A stretch of 64,000 nucleotides of DNA, taken from Methylotenera versatilis 301 (GTDB lineage: Bacteria > Pseudomonadota > Gammaproteobacteria > Burkholderiales > Methylophilaceae). The stretch lies in the NCBI RefSeq assembly GCF_000093025.1, contig NC_014207.1:1488001-1552000 (forward strand), written 5' to 3'. The position numbers were made by a program, and so were the translations under genes. Under the pieces are notes generated by a model. The model made no database searches. It was given only the letters and a program-made list of their open reading frames with translations, and was not told the origin of the DNA. This document shows, one piece after another, positions 58,032-64,000 of the stretch. Position 1 is the stretch's first letter, and each line of letters begins with the position of its first letter.

Positions 58032-59393
58032 ATGAGTATATTTATTTTTTCTACGCTAATCATTGGTATTATTTTCTTTGTGATACTGGGTTCATGGTAC
58101 AACATTCAAGGACCTTTTTTACTACATGTTGTCATGTTAATTTCAACAGCGGTTGCTATATTTTCTGCCGCACTGGTGATTGTCATTCAGCCCTTATTCA
58201 CCTCAAAAAAATCTCGCATCAATCAAAACTTGAATCAAGAAGCTGCATGGGGTCGAGAAGTTTCTAGCACACTCTCTTCACCAGCAGCCATGCTAGATGG
58301 ATATGTTGTTAAATTTATCAATACACCATTTCTCCAAATGCTAGGTATGGCCGATATGGCAGATCAGATTATCGGCATGCCCTTTACTAATTTGATACAT
58401 CCAACAGATCACCAAAGTTTTGCGAATCTCAACGCAGAGGCGACAACTGGTAAAACTAAAAGTGACCCAACAAAAATTCGACTAATTTGCGCTGATGGTA
58501 CTACTTTGCCTTCGAACGCCAGCCTCACCCGCATGCGCGAAGATGGTCAAAATAGCCTTACACTTTTTCAATTCACACCAATTTCTGCAACTAGTCCACT
58601 CACTAACGATTTTGAGTCTCAGTTTAATTACCACCTCATTATCGATAGGCTGGAGGAAATCGTTTTTCAACTGAGTGCTGAAGGGAGAATAATTTTCCTT
58701 AATCCGGCATGGGAAAGTTTACTTGAGCTCAAAGTTCAAGATTGCCTAAACAAATCACTTTTGGACTTTTTTCATCCCGAAGACAGACCTATGCTAGAAG
58801 CCAGACTTAACTCCTTAACGCAAGGTAAAAGACCTAACTGCACTCTAGAAGCTCGGCTTCTTTCTGTTCACGGCTTCCCTAACTGGGTTGTTATGCGCGC
58901 TAAAACCACCTCTGCATCTGCTGGTGAAAGAACTAGCGTCATCGGCACCATGACCAACATCCAAAACAATAAAGAGGCTGAAGCAAGCGTATTAGCGAGT
59001 CGTCGTGCATCTAATTCTTTATTAAGCCATATCCCTGCCTTAGTCTATCGAGGTAGAAATGACCGTTTTTGGACATTTGAATATGTGAGTGACGGTTGTA
59101 TCGACCTCACTGGTTATGATCCTCAAGACTTTCTTAACAGTAATAACCTTAATTTCAATTTAATTATTCACCCAGATGATCGAGCTGACGTATGGGAATC
59201 AGTGAATCAGCAACTCGGTCTAAGTGAAAAGTTCAAACTCATTTACCGCATTGTTACTCGTAAAGGTGAGACTAAACTCGTACAAGAATACGGGCGAGGC
59301 ATATTCTCTAGCACAGGTGAGCTGTTAGCTCTGGAAGGATTTATTACCGAAATTCCAGAGCAACAATATCGAGTGAAATCGCTACTTCATTAA
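58032..59393 (+). CDS. Membrane PAS-domain protein without an output domain
   Basis: About 453 aa from ATG 58032. Two N-terminal membrane helices (about 2-20 and 27-50), then three PAS domains: near 75-185 (SSPAAMLDGYVVKFINTPFL), 205-320 (DRLEEIVFQLSAEGRIIFLNPAWE, in part) and 335-450 (LVYRGRNDRFWTFEYVSDGC). No kinase, GGDEF, EAL or DNA-binding domain follows. Divergent from the NarX-type kinase, it may be an accessory sensor for that system. A start at 57960 would overlap the kinase gene and is less likely. Confidence 0.82.
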   Translation: MSIFIFSTLIIGIIFFVILGSWYNIQGPFLLHVVMLISTAVAIFSAALVIVIQPLFTSKKSRINQNLNQEAAWGREVSSTLSSPAAMLDGYVVKFINTPFLQMLGMADMADQIIGMPFTNLIHPTDHQSFANLNAEATTGKTKSDPTKIRLICADGTTLPSNASLTRMREDGQNSLTLFQFTPISATSPLTNDFESQFNYHLIIDRLEEIVFQLSAEGRIIFLNPAWESLLELKVQDCLNKSLLDFFHPEDRPMLEARLNSLTQGKRPNCTLEARLLSVHGFPNWVVMRAKTTSASAGERTSVIGTMTNIQNNKEAEASVLASRRASNSLLSHIPALVYRGRNDRFWTFEYVSDGCIDLTGYDPQDFLNSNNLNFNLIIHPDDRADVWESVNQQLGLSEKFKLIYRIVTRKGETKLVQEYGRGIFSSTGELLALEGFITEIPEQQYRVKSLLH

Positions 59394-59408
59394 GTGTGAA
59401 GTAGCGAT
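59378..59408. terminator. Convergent terminator between PAS gene and dmmC
   Basis: ATCGCTACTTCA (59378-59389) pairs perfectly with TGAAGTAGCGAT (59397-59408), loop TTAAGTG. The stem includes the last codons of the PAS gene. Flanked by A-rich and T-rich runs, it can serve both converging transcripts. Confidence 0.75.
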
Positions 59409-59413
59409 AAAAA

Positions 59414-60454
59414 TTACTCAGGTTGTGTTCCTACAGCCATAGCTGAACCATCATCAAACTGAGAAAGCCATTCAACCATCATTGGATGAAACTTTGTCAT
59501 GCCCTTATATTCAATCAGGTCTGGGTGCATGGTCTTTTGAACGCGATGCAAACGCTTTGCCCATCTTGGATAGCTAGAAAGTTCTCTTAAACTCATCAAA
59601 TAACAGCGAATACTGAAAACAATTCCATTGCTACGTGGCAATCTAAATAAAGACTGTAACTCCACACGAAGATGCACTTTGTCTGCAACATTCTCAGGAT
59701 TTACCGTATTTCTATCTGTACCCCACAGCGGATAGTTTTCAGGTGAAGTGTCCAAACGTGGATTCACTGTCATCGTCCAGTTAAGTCTACGTACTGGACT
59801 ACCCAATTGTAGATTAAGCAAATATTTAAGCGCTCTATCCATCACACCTAGTTCAGTCGCCCGTGGCACTGGCGCATGCCACTCTCTCCATGACATTCCC
59901 ACATCAAACGCTAAAGACCAATCGGCCTGACTGGTCACAAAACCAGCATCTGCATATAAGGTTTCATCACGTTGGTCGAGTAACACGAAGTCACCCTGCA
60001 CTTGTTTGCTCATAAATTCAAATGGATCCATAGGCATCGTTGAAGCATCGCCAAATACGAAGCTTTGCTTAATGTTTAAGGGTTTGTTTTCCCATGTCCA
60101 ATTTAGGCCCTCTTTTTTTAAAGAAAAATGTTCAGGGTAATCATTGGAAAGCGCTTCCATGGTCAGTTCAACAAAGTCCCATTGCGCATCCATCATGTGC
60201 GGTAAAGCTGCATATCTACCACGATCTAGATCTAGCGTTAGCTGCTTGTCTAAGCATTCCCCAACATAGTGCTCATCTACATCAAAAGCGAATTCAGAAA
60301 CGCTACCAGTCTTACCTTTAACGTGCGGCTCTATATTGACCGAGTACATATACTGATCTTCTGCAAACGGAAACGGAAAGCGTTTAATTGCATTAGGAGA
60401 GTTACTGTATTTATAGTCATTGCGAAATGTTTCTTGTTTAAATGCTAACGCCAT
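59414..60454 (-). CDS. dmmC: Dimethylamine monooxygenase subunit DmmC (haem N-demethylase, DUF3445)
   Basis: 346 aa from ATG 60454, chosen because AAGGTGA lies five bases before it; a TTG at 60475 is the other option. The haem-dependent oxidative N-demethylase alpha-subunit family: RFPFPFAEDQYMY, DRGRYAALPHMMDAQWDFVELTM (part), FVLLDQRDETLYADAGFV, SWREWHAPVPRA, LFRLPRSNGIVFSIRCYL. It forms the presumed catalytic subunit that oxidises dimethylamine to methylamine and formaldehyde. The order D-A-B-C matches the dmmDABC operon of marine and pseudomonad strains. Last gene of the operon. Confidence 0.88.
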   Translation of the reverse strand: MALAFKQETFRNDYKYSNSPNAIKRFPFPFAEDQYMYSVNIEPHVKGKTGSVSEFAFDVDEHYVGECLDKQLTLDLDRGRYAALPHMMDAQWDFVELTMEALSNDYPEHFSLKKEGLNWTWENKPLNIKQSFVFGDASTMPMDPFEFMSKQVQGDFVLLDQRDETLYADAGFVTSQADWSLAFDVGMSWREWHAPVPRATELGVMDRALKYLLNLQLGSPVRRLNWTMTVNPRLDTSPENYPLWGTDRNTVNPENVADKVHLRVELQSLFRLPRSNGIVFSIRCYLMSLRELSSYPRWAKRLHRVQKTMHPDLIEYKGMTKFHPMMVEWLSQFDDGSAMAVGTQPE

Positions 60455-60520
60455 TTTATTCACCTTAATTTTCAATTTTCAATATCAACTGGTCTTAAAA
60501 CATCAAACTATTCTCGTGAT

Positions 60521-61474
60521 CTAAAGATCCAAAACCAATCGGTCACATCTAGCGCGAGAGACGCAAGGCATGATTTTTTTACCAGCAGCTTTTTCTGCAT
60601 CGGTTAAAAAATGATCGTGGTGCAACAGCGCGCCATCTGATTCAAGCACATTGACCTCACAACGCCCACAAACGCCACCTCGACACAAGTAATCCGCCTC
60701 GACACCAGCAGCTTCAATAGCTTCCAGCATGCTCATTTCTGCAGGGACATGCACTTCAATGTTAGATTTCGCCAGTTGGATTTTAAATGGCTCGCCGATA
60801 CCTGGTGACAGGAACTGTTCGCTATGAATATGGTTTTCAGGCCAGCCCAAGTTTCTGGCAGTTTCGATGACTGCAACTACCATAGGATTTGGCCCGCAAA
60901 CATAGACGTGTGTGCCTAATGGTTGTTTGCTTAACAAGGCAAGTAAATCAAGGCGCTCACCTTTGCTGTCCGCATAACAATGAAGTTTGTCGCTGCAAAT
61001 GGCCTTTAATTTGTCTGCGAATGCGCCATGTTCAGGGGATCTGAATGCATAGTGCAATTCAAAATTTGCATTCAATCTGTTCAAATCAATCAATTGCGAC
61101 ATGAATGGCGTAATGCCAATTCCGCCAGCAATCAATATATGTTTATGGGCTTTTTTGGCCAGTGAAAAAAGATTCACAGGATAAGTGATTTGTAACGAGG
61201 TGCCAACCTCAACGTTTTCATGCATAAACACTGAGCCACCTCTAGACTGCTCTTGCTTGCGAACTGAGATATGGTAAGCGTCAGTATCTGCTGGCGAACC
61301 CATGAGCGAGTATGGGTTGCGGTGCACCCTTCCGCCGACATTCATGGATACAACTACATGGCTTCCACCTGAAAATGCAGGAAATGGTGAGCCATCCCTT
61401 TTAACAAAAGTGAAATGCTTAACTAGTGGCGTTACTTGCTCGACGGCAGCAACTTTGATGTCAATCATACTCAT
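60521..61474 (-). CDS. dmmB: Dimethylamine monooxygenase reductase subunit DmmB
   Basis: 317 aa flavin reductase with a C-terminal plant-type ferredoxin. FAD/FMN motif HRNPYSLMGSP at 51-61, NAD-binding IAGGIGITPFMSQ at 115-127, CGPNPMV, then 2Fe-2S Cys264, Cys269, Cys272 and Cys304 (CRGGVCGRC ... MPCVSR). VanB/PDR-type electron donor to the haem subunit. The ATG overlaps the dmmA stop. Confidence 0.93.
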   Translation of the reverse strand: MSMIDIKVAAVEQVTPLVKHFTFVKRDGSPFPAFSGGSHVVVSMNVGGRVHRNPYSLMGSPADTDAYHISVRKQEQSRGGSVFMHENVEVGTSLQITYPVNLFSLAKKAHKHILIAGGIGITPFMSQLIDLNRLNANFELHYAFRSPEHGAFADKLKAICSDKLHCYADSKGERLDLLALLSKQPLGTHVYVCGPNPMVVAVIETARNLGWPENHIHSEQFLSPGIGEPFKIQLAKSNIEVHVPAEMSMLEAIEAAGVEADYLCRGGVCGRCEVNVLESDGALLHHDHFLTDAEKAAGKKIMPCVSRARCDRLVLDL

Positions 61475-62067
61475 GGATATATTTCCTCAATTTCTGGTAA
61501 TTCACCTGGCGACTCAGCGTCGATCATCAAGCCCATGTAAGCGCCCAACTGACGAGAAAAGTGATCGCGAACGAAAAGCATGCGGCCACAGCCGCTACAC
61601 TCCCCAATATTAGTTGTGACGCCATGTGTTGTCGCTTTGCAATGTACGCAATAGATAGGTCTTGCCAAGGTACCAGTCAGCTCTTTCATCATGCCGGCAT
61701 CTTCAATGCCGAATTTATTCGCTACCTTCGCTACTGACCACATAAAATCCTCAGAGCCTGCAATATATAGACGCATGCCCATACACATACCCTGCAATAC
61801 ACTCTCTAACTTAGCTAAAACTTCTTGCTCAGCCTCTAATATATGCAAGCCCTCGGGCACTACTTTAACAAGCGTTTTAGAGTAATCTGCCTCAGCATAG
61901 GGTGTATATAACACCGTGATTGCTTGCTTGGGATGCATCAACTGAAATAGCTTCAAAACAGCCATTCCGCCCTGACCTTGTGCTACCACTAAATGCGAGG
62001 TCGCTTTTTCATGCCACAACAATGAAGTATAGACAGGCTTACTTCTAATCCAATATCCACGTTCCAT
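61471..62067 (-). CDS. dmmA: Dimethylamine monooxygenase subunit DmmA
   Basis: 198 aa. A Rossmann-like N-terminal part (HLVVAQGQGGMAVLKLFQ, IAGSEDFMWSVAKVANKFGI) and a C-terminal Cys cluster, Cys140, Cys143, Cys157 and Cys160 (YCVHCKA ... CSGCGRM), probably a metal or Fe-S site. This two-part architecture is that of DmmA-family proteins. Tightly packed between dmmD (2 bp) and dmmB (overlap). Confidence 0.85.
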   Translation of the reverse strand: MERGYWIRSKPVYTSLLWHEKATSHLVVAQGQGGMAVLKLFQLMHPKQAITVLYTPYAEADYSKTLVKVVPEGLHILEAEQEVLAKLESVLQGMCMGMRLYIAGSEDFMWSVAKVANKFGIEDAGMMKELTGTLARPIYCVHCKATTHGVTTNIGECSGCGRMLFVRDHFSRQLGAYMGLMIDAESPGELPEIEEIYP

Positions 62068-62069
62068 GA

Positions 62070-63188
62070 CTAACCTTTCACTCTTTCAGGATAGGTGCGG
62101 ATGCGCATAGGGTCATAAAATGGCGTTTGAGCCACTCTTGCCTTGCAGGTGGATTTTTTACCGACTATTTCTACCTCAGTACCAATTGCTGAGTATTCAG
62201 GTTTGATATGCATCATCGCGATGGATTGCATTAAATATTGACTGTAACTGCCGCTAGTCACTACACCAACTTCAACACCATCTTTCATGATCTTGGCGCC
62301 AGCTTCAACTGCGCTTGCGCTCTGACAAACTACACCGCCTTGCTTAACGCGCTCCTGACCTTTTGACTTTAATACCGCCGCTTTGCCTGTATATTCAACT
62401 GCTTTATCAAGATCAATAGCCCAGCCTAAACCTGCCTCCCAAGGCGTTGTGTCACCTTCAGGCATTTCAAATGGGAAGAACTGCAGCGCGGCTTCTACAC
62501 GCGTTAACTCTAAGCAATTCCATGATGCCGGCAGGATGCCAAATGGCTTCCCAAGCTCAAGAATTTTGTCCCAAATGGTCACAATGTCTTTTGCAGTACT
62601 ATAAATCTCGTAACCACGTTCAGCCGCATATCCGCCACGGCCAATAATCACGTCAATGCCAAATATCGTTGTTTTTACAAAACCAAAATAGGGCAATTCA
62701 GACAATATAATGCCAACATGTGGGGTAAGAATTTCAAGAGATTTCGGGCCTTGTAATGACAGCACATGCGTATCATTATCTTTTTGAACTGTAATATTTT
62801 TGCCAGCAGACAACTTACGTAGATTGTCTGGCGTTTTACCACTTCCATGAGAGACTTTAAACTCATTGGCGCCTAGACGAATAATCATAATGTCGTCACA
62901 TAAAACACCAGCATCATTCACTTCTACTGCGATAATTCCATTATTGACCTTAAGCTTAGTGATATCTTTGGCAACTATCGCATTTAATACCGCCTCGGCA
63001 TCAGCGCCAGTGACATCCACAAGATTAAGTGCTGAAACATCAAATAAGCCTGCACGACTACGCACCGCAACCGTTTCTTCATTTGGGTCAGTGTGATAAC
63101 TCCAAGGAATAGCCATATCATTCCATGTGTCGCCATCTAAATTTGATCCAAGCGCCGCGTGTCTACCGTTGAGAATAGAATTTCGCAT
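62070..63188 (-). CDS. dmmD: GcvT-like aminomethyltransferase DmmD
   Basis: 372 aa folate-binding GcvT/YgfZ fold protein: VRSRAGLFDVSALNLVDVTG (part), LSLQGPKSLEIL, GGYAAERGYEIYS, LELTRVEAALQFFPFEMP, and the C-terminal beta-barrel with VGVVTSGSYSQYLMQSIAM (part). In dmm operons DmmD is thought to deal with the methyl/formaldehyde unit via tetrahydrofolate. First gene of the operon, with AAGGAAAATA before its ATG and an intrinsic terminator upstream, so it has its own promoter region. Confidence 0.85.
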   Translation of the reverse strand: MRNSILNGRHAALGSNLDGDTWNDMAIPWSYHTDPNEETVAVRSRAGLFDVSALNLVDVTGADAEAVLNAIVAKDITKLKVNNGIIAVEVNDAGVLCDDIMIIRLGANEFKVSHGSGKTPDNLRKLSAGKNITVQKDNDTHVLSLQGPKSLEILTPHVGIILSELPYFGFVKTTIFGIDVIIGRGGYAAERGYEIYSTAKDIVTIWDKILELGKPFGILPASWNCLELTRVEAALQFFPFEMPEGDTTPWEAGLGWAIDLDKAVEYTGKAAVLKSKGQERVKQGGVVCQSASAVEAGAKIMKDGVEVGVVTSGSYSQYLMQSIAMMHIKPEYSAIGTEVEIVGKKSTCKARVAQTPFYDPMRIRTYPERVKG

Positions 63189-63250
63189 TATTTTCCTTAC
63201 TTAATAAGATGTAATTGTTAAGAGATTGATTACACATTATCGGAATAGAA

Positions 63251-63295
63251 ATTCAGAGAAAATTCTCTTGAAGGTGTACTACTAAGGAGGTAGTA
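63251..63295 (-). promoter_or_regulatory. Inverted repeats in the dmmD upstream region
   Basis: AGAGAA-AA-TTCTCT (63255-63268), extending to TTCA...TGAA flanks with one bulge, and TACTAC-TAAGGAG-GTAGTA (63277-63295). Both lie within about 110 bp upstream of the dmmD start and are operator candidates; no factor can be named. Confidence 0.5.
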
Positions 63296-63330
63296 AATAC
63301 AGTAGGATGGATTTAGACGAAATTAAGGAA

Positions 63331-63366
63331 AATGGCGTGTAGCCTAGATCTTAGCCGCACGCCATT
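63331..63366 (-). terminator. Terminator between etfA and dmmD
   Basis: AATGGCGTG (63331-63339) pairs perfectly with CACGCCATT (63358-63366) around an 18-nt loop; on the minus strand it ends in TTTTCC. Separates the etfA transcript from dmmDABC. Confidence 0.8.
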
Positions 63367-63398
63367 TGTAGAGTTTAATACTTGTAATTCTTTTGTTA

Positions 63399-64000
63399 CT
63401 AAGCAGCTAATTGACTGTTGAGTTCTTCTTCAAAATCAAAAATATCTGCAACGATACCGTACTTAGCAATAGTGAAAATTGACGCGCTTGGGTCAGTATT
63501 CACAGCAACAATAGTCGGTACATGTTTCATACCAGCCATATGCTGAATCGAACCAGAAATACCCAAAGCTACATAAAGTTTGCATGAACCAACAACCTTA
63601 CCTGACTGTCCGACTTGCCTTGATTTTGGTAACCAGCCAGCATCGGCGATAGGCCGTGAGCAACATAAAGTAGCGCCAGCTGTTTCCGCTAACTCTCTAA
63701 ACTGCTCAACGTTGGTTTCTTCGCCAATACCACGGCCGATAGACATAATAAAATCAACAGTTGTAATATCAATATCATTACCACCACCCTGCTCTACAAA
63801 GTTTTTATTTTGGCTGCGTGACTGAACAGTTGGTAAGTCAAAGCTGCTCACAGCTGGGCTGCCTGAACCTTCTAAAGGCTTAAACACGCTGGCACGAATG
63901 GTCATGACCACAATACTCTTACCTGGAAAGTCCACTTCAACGTTCACTTTTTGATTATAACCGCCACGCGTTGCGACTAAATCACTGCCTTGATATTCGA
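63399..64000 (-). CDS. etfA: Electron transfer flavoprotein subunit alpha (C-terminal part)
   Basis: Open to the right window edge on the minus strand; about 200 C-terminal residues are visible. ETF-alpha FAD domain: SIGRGIGEETNVEQFRELAE (part), SRPIADAGWLPKSRQVGQSG, LYVALGISGSIQHMAGMK, VNTDPSASIFTIAKYGIVAD. ETF takes electrons from trimethylamine and dimethylamine dehydrogenases in methylotrophs such as Methylophilus, so its place beside dmmDABC suggests a methylated-amine locus extending beyond the window. Confidence 0.93.
   Translation of the reverse strand, partial: EYQGSDLVATRGGYNQKVNVEVDFPGKSIVVMTIRASVFKPLEGSGSPAVSSFDLPTVQSRSQNKNFVEQGGGNDIDITTVDFIMSIGRGIGEETNVEQFRELAETAGATLCCSRPIADAGWLPKSRQVGQSGKVVGSCKLYVALGISGSIQHMAGMKHVPTIVAVNTDPSASIFTIAKYGIVADIFDFEEELNSQLAA

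Overview
The window looks like a chromosomal piece of a methylotrophic betaproteobacterium of the Methylophilaceae type (Methylotenera / Methylophilus relatives). This rests on gene content: a formaldehyde-activating enzyme paralogue, an NAD-dependent formate dehydrogenase, a formamidase-urea transport-urease block laid out like the fmd locus of Methylophilus methylotrophus, and a dimethylamine monooxygenase operon (dmmDABC) next to an electron-transfer flavoprotein gene. The DNA reads as fairly AT-rich; I did not compute GC content.

Layout. (1) 1-15027, plus strand: the conserved fatty-acid/cell-envelope/replication cluster plsX(partial)-fabH-fabD-fabG-acpP-fabF-pabC-mltG-tmk ... holB-pilZ-tatD-MBL hydrolase. 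The tmk-holB junction is broken. After mltG there is a 46-codon frame whose first residues look like a native tmk start cut off before its P-loop. A divergent tmk follows directly, then about 4 kb of cargo (fae paralogue, universal stress protein, minus-strand formate dehydrogenase with a frameshifted peroxiredoxin remnant upstream, HlyIII-type membrane protein), before holB resumes. (2) 15128-16141: two small exported proteins facing each other across a terminator. (3) 16384-35198: nitrogen acquisition from amides and urea: porin (fmdC), formamidase (fmdA), fmdB, urea/amide ABC transporter (urtABCDE), urease ureDABCEFG and a UreJ/HupE protein. The block ends with a very large sensor in which an NCS1 permease is fused to a Cys-rich linker, histidine kinase and receiver, followed by a LuxR-type response regulator. 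fmdC and fmdA share a 27-bp palindromic element and a second 15-bp element at identical spacing, a strong operator candidate. (4) 35217-49762: housekeeping genes relA, doxX, msrQ-msrP, a TPR protein, cysQ, and ligA-zipA-smc on the minus strand, then queF. (5) 49819-53531: tRNA-Ala, tRNA-Glu, an IS21-family element with decayed phage-like small frames around it, and tRNA-Ser. (6) 53534-64000: def, a methylthioinosine/methylthioadenosine phosphorylase, a SnoaL-like protein, a NarX/NarL-type two-component pair, a membrane PAS protein, then dmmDABC and the end of etfA, all minus strand except the PAS gene.

How it fits together: formamide and urea enter through the porin and ABC transporter. Formamidase yields formate and ammonia, and urease yields ammonia and CO2. 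The permease-kinase/regulator pair probably senses the substrate. Dimethylamine is oxidatively demethylated by DmmABC, releasing formaldehyde; DmmD is a GcvT-type folate protein. The cargo at 7-11 kb offers formaldehyde capture (Fae) and formate oxidation (Fdh). Items most worth a second look: the permease-kinase with its nine-cysteine cluster, the paired fmd operators, the tmk displacement with C1 cargo, the peroxiredoxin pseudogene, and the duplicated ureA start.
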